Assembly: GCA_922989275.2 (NCBI GenBank)
Contig: OV277871.1
Coordinates: 59,293,848 to 59,357,847 of the forward strand
Direction of reading: 5' to 3'
Source: Gari tellinella
Taxonomy: Eukaryota; Mollusca; Bivalvia; Cardiida; Psammobiidae
DNA length: 64,000 bases
In this document: piece after piece, positions 1 through 12,400 of the stretch
Layout of the letters: each line of letters begins with the position of its first letter
Position numbering within the stretch: the first letter of the stretch is position 1
Made by a program: the position numbers and the translations under genes
The notes under the pieces: generated by a model
Database searches by the model: none
Seen by the model: only the letters and a program-made list of their open reading frames with translations
Told to the model about the DNA's origin: nothing

Positions 1-7
1 TGACAAA

Positions 8-831
8 AACAAGACTGCGCGTTCAATAAACGCTTATGCCCCCGGTGGCATCCTTGACAATATATTCTGAATCTTTTCTAAGTCCAAATTAGGTCAAGGT
101 CAAGGTCAAACTGAGCTTGGGTATTACTGGTGGGTTGGTAATGGTCCAAGGCAATAACTGTACAATGTATAAGTATAAAAGCCTTGTAGTAAGTAGTGTT
201 GATGCTAGACGAAACGGTAAAATCTAATTAACCAAGAAATAGCCAATTCAAAATATTCTAAGTCCAAATTAGGTCAAGGTCAAGGTCAAAATCAAGGTTG
301 GGTGGTATTGGTGGATAGGGAATGGTCCAAGGCAACAACTGTATAAGTATCCAAGCATTGGAGTAAGTGGTGTTGATGCCAGACGAAACGGTAAAATCTA
401 GTTAACCAAGAAATAGCCCATTCAAAGTATTCTAAGTCCAAATTAGGTCAAGGTCAAAGTCAAAATCAAGGTTGGATGATATTGGTGGATAGGGAATGGT
501 CCAAGGCAACAACTGTATAAGTATCCAAGCATTGGAGTAAGCGGTGTTGATGCCAGACGAAACGGTAAAATCTAGTTAACCAAGAAATAGCCCATTCAAA
601 GTATTCTAAGTCCAAATTAGATCAAGGTCAAAGTCAAAATCAAGGTTGGGTATTATTGGTGGCTAGGGAATGGTCCAAGGCAACAACTGTATAAGTATCT
701 AAGCATTTGAATAAGCGGTGTTGATGCTAGACGAAACGGTAAAATCTACTTAACCTGGTTACGGACGGACGGAAGGACGGACGGACAGGACGATTACTAT
801 ATGCTCCCGCATCTGTCGATGCCGGGGGCAT
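8..831 (+). mobile_element. ATGCCCCC...GGGGGCAT element, copy 1
   Basis: It starts with AACAAGACTGCGCGTTCAAT and TTATGCCCCCGG and ends GATGCCGGGGGCATAA, so short inverted termini can be seen. Inside are four tandem units of about 170 bp (around 70-250, 255-420, 425-595, 600-760), each with AGTCCAAATTAGGTCAAGG and GATGCTAGACGAAACGGTAA, then a GGAC microsatellite run. No coding capacity. It may begin before the window. Confidence 0.7.
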
Positions 832-915
832 AAAAACCTTAAAGGTCAGAAATGGACTAGACTAAAATGGGAACTGGGATTGTCCATTTGAAGTTTCAGG
901 GAGGAAAGGGTTAAC
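832..915 (-). repeat. Family E fragment
   Basis: On the minus strand it reads CCCTTTCCTCCCTGAAACTT and CAAATGGACA, the opening phrase of family E. Confidence 0.5.
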
Positions 916-1011
916 TAGACTTCTCCACATGAAGAATACGAAGTGCCCAGATTTGAACCCATAGTGGGGAGGAGTTAAGTGATTGTCAGTTTCAGTGAGC
1001 ATAACCACTAG

Positions 1012-2556
1012 CAGTGTTCTGCCGAGGCCGCGTATCTGCGACATTGTTTCTAAAAAATTACGATTGTCGCTTTTATTTTTGTCCCGGGGCGACAATTGTC
1101 GCGGTCGAAATGTTTGGGGCCGAATATTGACTGGGCCTGAAATTCTCACGAGTTAGCGATTTTCACGGTGCCTGCATCAAATTTACTCGACTGGTTCTAC
1201 AATTATTACTAAAATAAATAGTATGCGACACGGCAATGGATAAACCAGTCATATTATTAAGCGTGTCTGTCGTCAAGCGCAGGAAATTTAAAAATGGCGT
1301 CTCCAGTGAAGAAAAGCCGAAAACAATTTTAAGTTTCTTCAAACGGACAGTCAGATAATGCCGATTTATCGTCCGGAACAACTTTTGAGCCCTCACCCAC
1401 TACTTCCGAATCCCCATCTTCGCTTTTAAAGCATGCAGAACCGCAATAATCGAGGGGAAAATGGTAACCTGATTCCTCTAACAAGACTGCGCGTTCAATA
1501 AACGCTTATGCCCCCGGTGGCATCCTTGACAATATATTCTAAATCTTTTCTAAGTCCAAATTAGGTCAAGGTCAAGGTCAAACTGAGCTTGGTGAGTTGC
1601 TTATGGTCTTAGGCAACAACTGTATAAGTATCAAAGAATTGTAGTTAACAGTGTTGATGCTAGATGAAACAGTAAAATCTAGTTAACCGAGAAAGAGCCC
1701 ATTTAAAATATTCTAAGTCCAAAATAGGTCAAGGTCATAGTTAAAATCAAAGTCTGGTGATGTAAGTGGATAGGGAATGGTCAAAGGCAACAACTGTATA
1801 AGTATCAAAGCATTGTAGTCGGTTGTGTTGATGCTAGACGAAACGGTAAAATCTAGTTAACCAAGAAATAGCCTGTTTAAAGTATTCTAAGTCATAATTA
1901 GGTCAAGGTCAAGGTCAAAATCAAAGTTTGGTGATATTGGTGGGTAGGGAATGGTCCAAGGCAACAACTGTATAAGTATCCAAGCATTTGGGTAAGGGGT
2001 GTTGATGCTAGACGAAACGGTAAAATCTACTTAACCTTGTTACGGACGGACTGACGGACGGACCACCGAATTGGGTTAGAGGGACTTTTCTTTTGTTATT
2101 TTCTTTTGTTCGAATAACGGGCCACGGCCCCTTAGTGTATTGTTAGGGAATGAACTCTATTGTCTTCTTTTGTTATGTTTACCGTTATCTGGCCCTTTAA
2201 CCCACTTTAGTGGCGCGGACGGTCTGACTGACGGACAGGACCATTACTATATGCCTCCGCATCTATCGATGCCGGGGGCATAAAAAGGCTCATCGTCAGT
2301 TTCAAGATAAGGGGTTACGCGATTATTCAGTGAAGATAGTGGGATGGGAGATAGGAAACTTTGATTTAAACAGGGCTCTGAAACATTTGAAATCATCCAA
2401 ACCAAGAAAGCTCTTTCAATGACAGGTTATACCATGCATTAAAGCACTTTACTTTGAATGTTTCTCCTTTGTCCCCCTTTTTTGGAAAATGTCGCCAACT
2501 TTTCATGCCCACCGAGACATGTGTCCCCAACTTTTGGATGTCTTGGCAGAACACTG
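1012..2556 (+). mobile_element. hAT-like element with decayed transposase start
   Basis: Inverted termini are CAGTGTTCTGCC (1012-) and GGCAGAACACTG (-2556). The flanking direct repeats CACTAG (1006-1011 and 2557-2562) look like a target duplication, although hAT elements usually make 8 bp. From 1294 a reading frame opens MASPVKKSRK and, after a frameshift near 1323, continues TILSFFKR, resembling the basic N-terminus of hAT/ZMYM-type transposases; the rest is missing. It is broken by the ATGCCCCC element at 1480-2285. Confidence 0.6.
1480..2285 (+). mobile_element. ATGCCCCC...GGGGGCAT element, copy 2, nested in a hAT-like element
   Basis: Same left end as the copy at 8-831 and same right end, with three internal tandem units. 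It carries an extra block of about 160 bp (about 2062-2220) inside the terminal GGAC run that the first copy lacks, probably a further insertion. It interrupts the hAT-like element at 1012-2556. Confidence 0.7.
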
Positions 2557-2617
2557 CACTAGGCCCCTCAAATTGAATTAGTTGCTGGTTTTTATGTCAC
2601 TTCAACTACAAATTTAT

Positions 2618-2880
2618 ATTAACTCATTATCCCCTGACACTTCCAATGGATAATTCCAGTTTAAAATAAGGGCTGGTCCATGTTAAGACTATAAATGGGT
2701 TTTGGTTTTTTTTATAACATTTTGCAAAATGATAAACATGAATTCCCTCATTAGAGGGCTCCTCTAATCAGGAACTTCACTGTTTGCATTAGACAAGTGT
2801 ACCCCTTACATGTACACTTTTGGTGAATGACCCATATATGCATCACTAGGGCACACTGTGTTAAAAGGGAACCTTGTTTT
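2618..2880 (+). repeat. Family E copy
   Basis: It begins TTAACTCATTATCCCCTGAC, carries the hairpin arms AGAGGGCTCC and GAACTTCACTGTTTG, and ends ATATATGCATCACTAGGGC. Full-length, no coding capacity. Confidence 0.65.
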
Positions 2881-2904
2881 GCAAGTTGGATTCAGCATAA
2901 TTAA

Positions 2905-3145
2905 CCCATTACCCCTGGAAAAAGGCCTTTATTTTATTCCTCCACTGAAGAATATAGTTCCATTTTATACAGTCTTAAATATGTATCATAAGAAATAGTT
3001 TCTATATCCTTGCAGATGATAGCTTGAAGCCGGCTGAAATTAAAGCAGCACATTCTACTTTACTTTCAACCTGTTTCAAGTGGTCACCTGTCTTCAAAAC
3101 TTTAAGCAGGCTATGGCATTGTGAGTTAGAAAGAGCCCTTATTTT
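2905..3145 (+). repeat. Family C copy
   Basis: It contains TTATTCCTCCACTGAAGAA, ATAGTTTCTATATCCTTGCA and arms related to AAAGCAG...CTTTACTTTCAACCTG, ending AAGCAGGCTATGG. Confidence 0.55.
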
Positions 3146-3159
3146 GTTGTCTCACCCAC

Positions 3160-3235
3160 AACATAGTAAGAACCCGGAATCAAACCACTGGGGCTCTGTT
3201 ACAATGTCAGCAGCCTAACCATTACACTAAGGACT
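3160..3235 (-). repeat. tRNA-like SINE fragment
   Basis: On the minus strand an A-box-like TAATGGTTAGGCTGC is followed by a B-box-like GTGGTTTGATTCCGG. It lies just downstream of TUBGCP3 exon 8, in the intron. Too diverged for a functional tRNA. Confidence 0.4.
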
Positions 3236-3293
3236 CTGCTGACTCAAGTTAGACTCAGTAAAAATAAAGGCTTCAAGTTCTCATTAAGATTAC

Positions 3294-3412
3294 CTGGGGG
3301 TCCACTTTATATCCGTCTCTAGCTGCATCAAACCTTATCCACTTTCCATCTATACCTTGAAATGCATAGATGAGGTCTTTAACAAGCTCTACTTCTGGTA
3401 TCTCAGAATCCA
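3294..3412 (-). CDS. TUBGCP3: TUBGCP3 coding exon 8 (FQGIDGK block)
   Basis: A 119-bp exon between GTTTTACAG/ and CCCCCAG/GTAATC, ending in phase 0. It encodes DSEIPEVELVKDLIYAFQGI followed by DGKWIRFDAARDGYKVDPQ. The VKDLIYAFQGIDGK stretch matches VRDILYVFQGIDGK of vertebrate GCP3 and is the clearest single piece of evidence for the gene. The next exon is not visible between 3293 and 1. Confidence 0.94.
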
Positions 3413-6400
3413 CTGTAAAACAAAATAAACCTAGTTAAGTGAAAATTGCGGAATAGAAAATTTCTTCTTCTTCCATATTTGTGAAGTTTTGTTGAAATAC
3501 GATGAACAGTGTAGAAGGAGTTGAGCTGACAAGCACATTTGATCTATAATCCCCTAAACATTAAAGTTCAATTATCTCCCCTTTCAAATATTTACCCTTT
3601 GAAACGGTGGAATTGAAAAACATTTCTTCATGCATATCTGTAGATGGCACTCTATCACCCTGTGAAGTTTTGTTGAAATAAACGGTGAAGGAGAAGTTGC
3701 ACTTATAAGCGGTTATAACTAATTATTCATGAAACATAAAGTTCAATTATTGTGAAGTAACACCATAGCATTTGTGTTGAAAAGAGTGAAATGTTGGATC
3801 TGTTTGAAGTTAACTCCCTCTTATCTGGAGCCAGGGATTCAGATAAGCAGGAGTAAACTGCACAAACCCAGCATTTTCTCACTTATTTTAGCATCAAATC
3901 CTATGGAGTTACTACTCATTAGAATCGTCTCCATGAGTAGAGACACCATAGGATTAAAAGCAGAAACAAAGATTTTGGTTTTTGAAATACTCCTTTTATC
4001 TGGAGCTCAATGGAGCCAGCCACCAAGGGCATCAAATCCTATGGTGTTACTACTCATTAGAATTGTCTGGAGTAGTGACACCATAGGATTTAAAGCAGAA
4101 ATAAAGATTTTAGCTTTTGAAATACTCCCTTTATCTGGAGCTCTGTGGAACATTTTCTCACTTATTTAAACATCAAATCCTATGGTGATACTTCTCATTA
4201 GAATTGTCTCGAAGAGACAATTCTAATGAGTAGTGACACCATAGGGTTTAAAGCAGAAATAAAGATTTTAGATTTTGAAACACTCCCCTTATCTGGGTAT
4301 CTGTGGAGCCTGCCATTTAATACTCACAGTTTTCTCCCTGTACTCTCAACGCTGCCGAGTGGCCCCGCCCACCTCTAGGAACCATTGCTGACTCTGAGCC
4401 TGAAATAGATATTCGCTGTACAGTGGAGGGGACGTTATTCTTTCCCAATAATCGTCTTTGCCCTTAAAACTATTAATTCCATAGCAAACAGTTTGGAGCC
4501 AGATTTTAACCCATTTCTCCATAGCTTGTTTCTAGTATTGAGGATTGATGTCCACTTAAAGCAGGTTGAAAGTAAAACACATTCTGCTTTACTTTCAACC
4601 TGCTTTAAGCTATTATCTGCTAGAATATAGAAAATATTTCTTACAAGTCTTATTTGTTACAGCATAAATTGGAACTTTTTTCTACATGAGTAAATTTGAG
4701 GCGTAAAAACATGTATTTATAGGGTTCTGATGATACCTAATCATAGTGGGTGGAGGTTTTTTCTCTCTATAATTATGAATTATTTATTATGAGAAGAAGT
4801 ATTTAATCAAGCTGAGAGTATCTGTATAATACTTGGAGATTGGAAAACTTTACCCTATTTTATTAGGCAATGTCATATTTCAGATGATACAGTGGAGAAA
4901 ACATTATTCTTTCCCGTTTAAACGCAAACGTACGCAAACGCAAAACACTAAAACGTAGAAAATGACAACTTTTTGACAATTCTGATAATTCATGTTTATC
5001 TTGGTGGCAAACAGTTTGGAGCCTGATCAGACACCGGGTTACCCTGCGTCTGATCTGGCTCCAAACTGTTTGTATTAGAAAATAATAGTTTTAGCGTAAA
5101 CGCGTTTATTGGGAACTCCACTGTACCTTAGTTTTTCTATATGCATATTCATGAGTAGAAGTGTTTCAACAAGGTTACAGTACCTGTATCATACTTTGAG
5201 ATTGGAAAACTTACCTTATTTCACTAGGCAATGTCATATTTCAGATGTTACCTCAGTTTCTCTACATGAATATTAATGAATAGTGTCTAAACAAGGTGAT
5301 AGTACCTGGATCATGCTTGGAGATGGCTCCTACAAGACGAGATGTGTGATGTTTGGTGGTTCGGTCCCCATCCACAGAGGCAAATGTGTTACTGAAACAT
5401 ACATGTATATAGTCAAAACTCGATACTTCCAACTCACTTAAATCAAACTTACCAGTATTCTATAGGTTAAATTTCAAGAACTTAATCTCGCTTAAATAAC
5501 ATACCCATATTTCATAATCTCGCTTAAATCAAACATAAGCAACGTTTTAATTTTGAAATATGGGTTTGTTCAAACTGACACAAGTTTGACCTATCGAGTT
5601 TCGACTGTAAATGGAATAATAAATACACATTAAACAGGTACTTAGACACCAGTCTTTGAAGGAGCAGGGATTCCTCTAAACTTTAAAGCGTATTAACCCT
5701 TTACTCCATGGCCTGTTATTCTGGTTTTTCAAAGCAAGTTAAAAGTAAAGCTGAGTGCACCTTAAGGCGCATTCTGTTTTACTTTTAGTCTGCTTTAAGC
5801 TTCCATCTATTAGGATATAGGAAAAATGTCTTATGGTGCACCTTAGTTACTAACTTACTATTTAAAATGTTCAATTATATGTCTATTTGTATTATACAGT
5901 GAGGCCTCTCTGTAAGCGACCACAAAACTTGGTTAATTACTCTAGGTGTATGCGACAAGTGACTGCTTGGAGTAGGATGACAGTAAAACAGAGAGCCCCT
6001 GTAGGAGCTTTCTGTTTTGCTTTCTCCTTACTAAAGGCTGTCTTTTTACAGAAATAATTGTCTTTTTTTAAATGGTCGTAATTGAGAGATTTTACTGTAA
6101 TGAATAACATGTTCTTCTTTCAAATATTGTAAAGTATGTTGAGGGATGGCCCACCCCGACCCTCTGCATACTGATTGGACAGGGTGAATAAAGTATTAAA
6201 AAAAACAAAAAACTTACTATATAGATCTAAATTGGAACTGATTTTTTCCAATATAAGAATTAAGTAAACAAGTAAAAATGTGTATCAATCACATTGGACT
6301 ACGGTACCAGGGGTCGTGAGTTCGATTCCCCGCCGGACCAGCGGTCTGACTAGGGGATATTTTCCGAAGCTTGGATGATGTACAGGAATGTTCTTGAGCA

Positions 6401-9400
6401 AGACATCTACCACGAATTGCTTCTCTCCACCCAGGGGTTAAAATGGGTACCTGTGAAGGGTCTAAACCGGTACTGCGGCTGCATTTGATTGCGCCATATG
6501 TTAGCAGTGCTAAATATTGTAGGCAAGATGGCTCAATGATCAGGGGGGCAAATGTACAGTCGGCTGAGCGGTCATTCAGACTGAAAGTAGACTATAACTT
6601 GGTATATTACTTTTTTTATTTATCATGCTTTGACCTTTCACCAGCATTTGTGATACACATGAAGAGGAGTAGGTAGGTGTATTATGCAGGAAAATGTTAA
6701 TTGAACATTTTGTCTATTCTGGAGGGAAAAACTCTTTGAACGTTGAGTATTTAATAACTTATTTCGTCTAAAAATAATTGGCATCTGCTACTGTTCTAAC
6801 TATAGAATTTTCAAAATTTCTTTTTAAAACAGTATCACAGTGTCAAACAGTTTGGATCCTGATGAGATGCCGCGTTACCCGGCATCTCATCTGGGTCCAA
6901 TCTGTTTGCACAAATAATCACAATTCCGCAGCTAGCCGTCATAGGGTTAACACACACACTTCGGTTTATGGTCTCAACGTCCCAATACCTCAACGTACCA
7001 GACGGAACGTCCCAATTATCTGGTTGGAACGTCCCACTTTATAAAAATTATAGAAAATCAGTTTTATTTATACTATTTTTGTATAATTTATTGTTTTTGA
7101 GATTATTCACGATATATAATCTGATTGATTTAGGATATCTGTTATTACAAAAATGAACACCCGATCGTAGAAAATAGTACACTCCGACGGCCGTGACGGC
7201 AGCTAAAGCTAATCTCCTGATAACCTTTTCAAACAGTTTCATCCAGATTAGAGACCAACTCAATTCTCATCATATATTCCAAACTGTTTGTAAATTGGAT
7301 ATTAATAAAGTCACATATAGAGGATATATTGATTTAAGCAGGCGTCATATTTAGCAGAATTCATTTTCTTTGTTTTCATCGACGGGCGACTCGAAATGCA
7401 GAGAACACCACAGGAAAAGGGTTTTATGTTGTAATAGCGTATTTAAAGGTATCTGTGCACCAGTTTATAAGTCATAAATGAATTCCCGCTCAAAAAGATA
7501 CTTTTATTGTCCAAACATCGGCGACGATATGAAAAATGCCGATCCTACCTAACCTTCGTAAACACCAACTAAAATAAATTTGATGTACTAATATAGTATT
7601 TAAAGGCATATATATATTTTTAAATAACTGTGTCGACACCCCTGTTAAAAAAGGTGGCTTTTCTTGGTTTACCGTGAATCGCCGATAATTTGAAAATACC
7701 CACCTTCCTTAACCTATTCATCCCTGAATGGACAATTCCAGTTTCCAGCTAAGTTTTGTCCATTAATGACTATTTAGGATTGAATAAGACAATATATTGC
7801 AAACTGACATACGAGCAGACATTGGGCAGAGGAGCCCTCTGATCAGGTTCCTCACTGTATTCGTATGACATGTGTACTCTTCATAGGTACATTATTTGTT
7901 AATGACGAGTATACTCGTCGTTAGGGCTGAATGTATAAACCTACGAAAAACGCCCCGAGTTCCCCATTTAAAATAGGGGTTATGCATTAATTCTATTTTT
8001 GGACTTTTTTCGACACTCCGATACCGAATACAACATTTAAAATAGGTTTAAGATATAGTCTTGAAACTTATTATATCAATTAAAATTTATAGTATGAACT
8101 ATGGTCGAACATTGACGACCATATAAAAGTGCCGAGTATCCCGGACATACGAAAATAAAAGCCGAAATCATCATTTAATATGTACATAATATAAGCTCGT
8201 TCCCTTGTGAATATTCTTTCCAGACTCCACCCACTGACTAATTAACTAAATTTCCACTCTGTTATATTAATTAACAATCGTTTTTGCTAAACAGTTGTGA
8301 CAACTCTGATCTATGATAACTCTATAGACAGGTATAGTAGGCCCTGACCTATGTCTGCTCTGTTTGCAGAGGCGTTAAAAGGCTCATTTGGGAAAGGGGT
8401 AAAAGACCTACAAATTGGTGTTAAAACAAAAATCCCATTCAAAATGATTCTTTTATTGGATTAAATGCGGCTACACTTAAAACTGAATTCTCAATCTGCC
8501 GTTAAAATTCGAAAATCTCATTTATGAAATTTAACTTGGTACTTTATTGACACCGATTTTAACAGTCCACAAAGGCATCTTTTTGAAACTTGACTGAAAT
8601 TAGTCGCAGGTTCGAAAACACATGTAATTTCAAAGAAATCGTAATATCAGTAAAACTTACACATACAGTGAAGAAGACGTTATTCTTTCACGTTTAAACG
8701 CAAACGAAATGCAATTGCAATAAAATGTAGGAAATGACAACTAGTGGTCAATTCTGAATATTTATTTTAATCTGAGTGGCAAACATTAAGGAGCCTGATC
8801 AGACGCCGGGTTACTCTCCAAAATGTTTGCAATTTCAATAATAAGTTTTAGCAAAAATGCGTTTATTTGGAAAGAATAATATGTTCTCCACTATAATTAC
8901 CTAACAAATCAATAGTCCAGTCAATATTATCTGTAACAAAACTGATTCGACTCATGCACACAAACACGTAAGGGACGGGTGATTGACAGGACCAGGTCTT
9001 TTGAAGTTATAACGACACAGCTTCTTACAGGTTAACCGCTTTCTGATGACATGTACTGTTTCATCTGTTTCTGCAGACTTTATTTTCGGCAGTCGGCTCC
9101 ACTTCAAAGTCTTTGATGTTGCCGCGCAGACGGCGATTTTTTTTGTTTTTAAAAAGGGACCACCTGATGAGAAGAATCCCCAGTCAAATTATCAGAACAC
9201 ACTGTTTAAATGTTATTTAAAAAAAGTTGTAATAGTTATGCACCCATGCAAACCTGGCCTATTAAACTACCGCTGTACCCAGACCATTTAGCCTTATCTA
9301 TTTTGTTAAGTAAACAGTGTACACTGCTCAGATGAATCCTTCACGAGTTCTTTGATCAGAATCTGCACTATTTGATGCCCCCGGTATCTATAAATGCGAA

Positions 9401-12400
9401 TGCGTATAGCGTTGTCAAGTCCGTGTGTCCGTCCGTTAAGTAGACTTTACCGTTTCCTCCAGCATCAATACCACTTACTCAAACCCCTAGATACTTATAC
9501 AGTTGTTCAGGGCTCCAGATAAGGGGGGTATTTCAAAAACTAAAATCTTTATTTCTCAATTAAACCCTATCGTGTCACTACTCATTAGAATCGTCTCCAT
9601 AGGATTTGGTGGTAAAATGAGTAAGAAAGTGCTGGATTTGTTCAATTTACCCCCTCTTATCTGGAGTCCTAGTTGTTGTCTTTAAGTTGGTTTACGGGTA
9701 AAATATTTAACCCTCATCATGTTTTAAAGTGCGACTTGTCTAATAATTACAAACAGGTTGTTTCCAGATCTGGATCCAAACTATTTGTCACTCATTTCAA
9801 CTTTTCTTCTTTTTCAAATGCATGAAAACTAGTTTTCAGCTTATCAGACAATATGTTTAAAAAAGACGACAATTCAGCATGAACACGTTAAAAACTCTTT
9901 GATCAAATCTTCAAAGTTAGCCGACTTCGCTTCCCCGCTGAACATATTCAACTCACAAGTAGAGTTTGTTGTTTTCTAAAAGTGATTGACAGCGGATTTT
10001 ACTAATAATTATCCAATTGAAATACACCTTTTGGGAGCATGAAACTTTCCTATTAGGGTCCAGATGTGAAATTAACAAATGGATAACGTTTCTAAATCTT
10101 CGAGTTACGATGTTCGTGTGTATGTAATGAGTTTACACGCAGTGATCTGTGAATGATTTTCTGGAATTTTACGAAAAATGCTGAAGATAAAAAATAAACT
10201 TGGCGAAAACAAAACACTTTTCATGGGAGTATAATTATAAGGTAAATCGTTAATTTCATTCAAGTGTCATATATAAACCAATAATTTGCTGTCTAATTAT
10301 GATCTATTATGATATCAATATCTTTTTTTTTATAATGGCAATTTCGAATTGGAATTGAACGTTTGCTAAATAAATGAAACAAGTTGGAAGTTGGTTTCTG
10401 TGTGAATCAATCAGACATTTAAAAACGTTAAGAAACGTTAAGAAAGTCGCAAACATTTGAACAATTTATCAAAGCGTGCCGATGTTCACACCCTCGCGAA
10501 AAATATGCTATGCGATTATCAGCGCGTGCCGAATACACAGTCAGTGGCATATTAGACTTGACACGTGTATTTGTTACGCCTCTCGTCTGCAACTTTTCCC
10601 TTTCATGTATGCCGACATTTCAAAGAGTGTAATCGTAGACATGAAACATATACACAGTGAAAAATGGTAGCTACTTGTGTGTGGCATTAGCGAAAGGAAA
10701 CTTATCTTCTACGAAATACGAAGATTAATGCGATGCTATAAGTGGATAAAACAACCCCGACTAACGGAGGATAATACTCACATAGGAACATCGTATGTAC
10801 ACAGTATGTAAGCAAAAAATATTTCATTTAATCCCAGTTACTCATTTAAATCACTATTTCACGTTTGCAAATACTCGTATTGTCAAATACGAGTGATATA
10901 TATAATTTTTTTAAAATGGCACGTTGGATCCACAAATGGTACGTTGATGTAGTGGGGCGTTGATGCGATGGGGCGTTGAGACCAGACACCCACACTTCTA
11001 GTATTAGTGTTTTCTACTGACCTGTCCAAGTTATTTTTAGATTGGAACATTATAAAACTTAAGGGATGAGTTTTCTCTAGATCCAGTTAGAGATACGGAT
11101 AGCTGTAGTTTTTGTGTGTAATGTACAGTAGATGATACATTATTCTTTCCCGTTTAAACGCAAACGCAATGCACTGAACTGTGGAAATTTACTTTTAGAA
11201 ATTTTTAATATATTTTAAATCTAAGATGCACACAGGTTGGAAGCTGATCAGGCGCCGGGTTACCCGGTGTCTGATCTGGCTCTAACCTGTTTTGCAGTGG
11301 AAATAATAGTGTTAGTATATAAATGCGTTTATTGGGAAAGAATAAAATATCAGTAAAGTTAGTGCAGCGGTCTCGTGCTGCACGAGGCTCATACTTATCG
11401 CAAGTAGGAAAGTGTACGATTACATATTCGATGTTACCTTGCTTACCTATTTAGCATTATTATTAACTATTCTGTTCTGGTCAGAAAAAACGGTCAATAT
11501 GTTGGTCTTACCTTGGCAAGAATGACTGAGGTACTGGGGTGGGGTCATTGCTTCTCACATCACCATGGATACTACTAATGCCACTACTGGCTGTGGTGTC
11601 TATAGACCTGGGAGTGACAGTCCGACCGTGATCTGACGGAGTGCTTAGCGGCCGACGTCCAGCAACATTGAACGGGGTAGAGGTAGCATAGTTTGTCAAC
11701 CCTCGACCAAACAGACTGCTGCTTGACTAGAGAAGAGAATGACAAGTTAGAGCAACAGGTAAGAACAGGGCTATAGGATAAGAGGGAGTAAAGCAAACAA
11801 ATCCAAAATTTTCTCAATAATTTCACCAATGCCTATGGTGCTACTACTCATTAGAATCGTCTCTTAGAGACGATTCTAATGAGTAGTGACACCATAGGGT
11901 TTTATGCAGAAATAAAGATTTTAGTTTTTTCAAATACTCCCCTTCTCTGGAGCTCTGTAAGTAGAAAAATAGGTCCAATGTGTTTGGGGAACACTATGCC
12001 CCATGATTTGACAATGTCCTCTAAAGGATCTTGACCTTTGTCTGCCATTAATTTGTACTGAGGGCAAGAGCTTCTTGAGATGAGTACACATGCAAAATAA
12101 TAAGTCTTTATCACATGTACTAAAGTTATGGCCAATGTTAAATTTGGCCTATTTGACCTCTAAATGACCTTGACCCTTGTAGGACATGACCAAATTAGTA
12201 CTGAGTTGTAGTGCTGCATGAGTTACTTAAACATGCCAAATATTAAGTCTCTATCACAATGTCATGTACAGTCGAACTTCGAAAGCTAGAACTCTGAAAG
12301 CTAGAACACGATCAAATTCTCGAACTCATTTCTCGGTCCCGTTCCTTTCTCTATATAGTCCCTATTGTTCTACTTCTGTATTCTCGAACACTGAAAGCTG

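Larger units (their letters stand above)
916..2590 (-). repeat. tRNA-derived SINE split by the hAT-like insertion
   Basis: Joining the sequence left of 1011 to that right of 2557 on the minus strand gives a tRNA-like start, GGGGCCTAGTGGTTATGC (A-box-like TAGTGGTTATGC), and a B-box-like GGGTTCAAATC near 955. The insertion lies inside the A box. No function is expected. Confidence 0.5.
6963..10990. mobile_element. 4.0-kb inverted-repeat element with 8-bp target duplication
   Basis: Ends are GGTTTATGGTCTCAACGTCC and, inverted, GGTGTCTGGTCTCAACGCCC. Behind them, spaced CAACGTNCCA motifs recur on both sides. CACACTTC flanks both ends exactly (6955-6962, 10991-10998). No transposase reading frame is visible; the interior holds family E (7715), family A (8666), a truncated ATGCCCCC element (9370) and family D (9510). 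A hAT- or MULE-type non-autonomous element would fit the 8-bp duplication. It lies in the TUBGCP3 intron between exons 6 and 7. Confidence 0.68.

Noticed and set aside
11584..11829. 81-codon minus-strand frame over TUBGCP3 exon 6
   Set aside because: Wrong register; the GCP3-like residues are in the adjacent frame, and the splice phases agree with that one.
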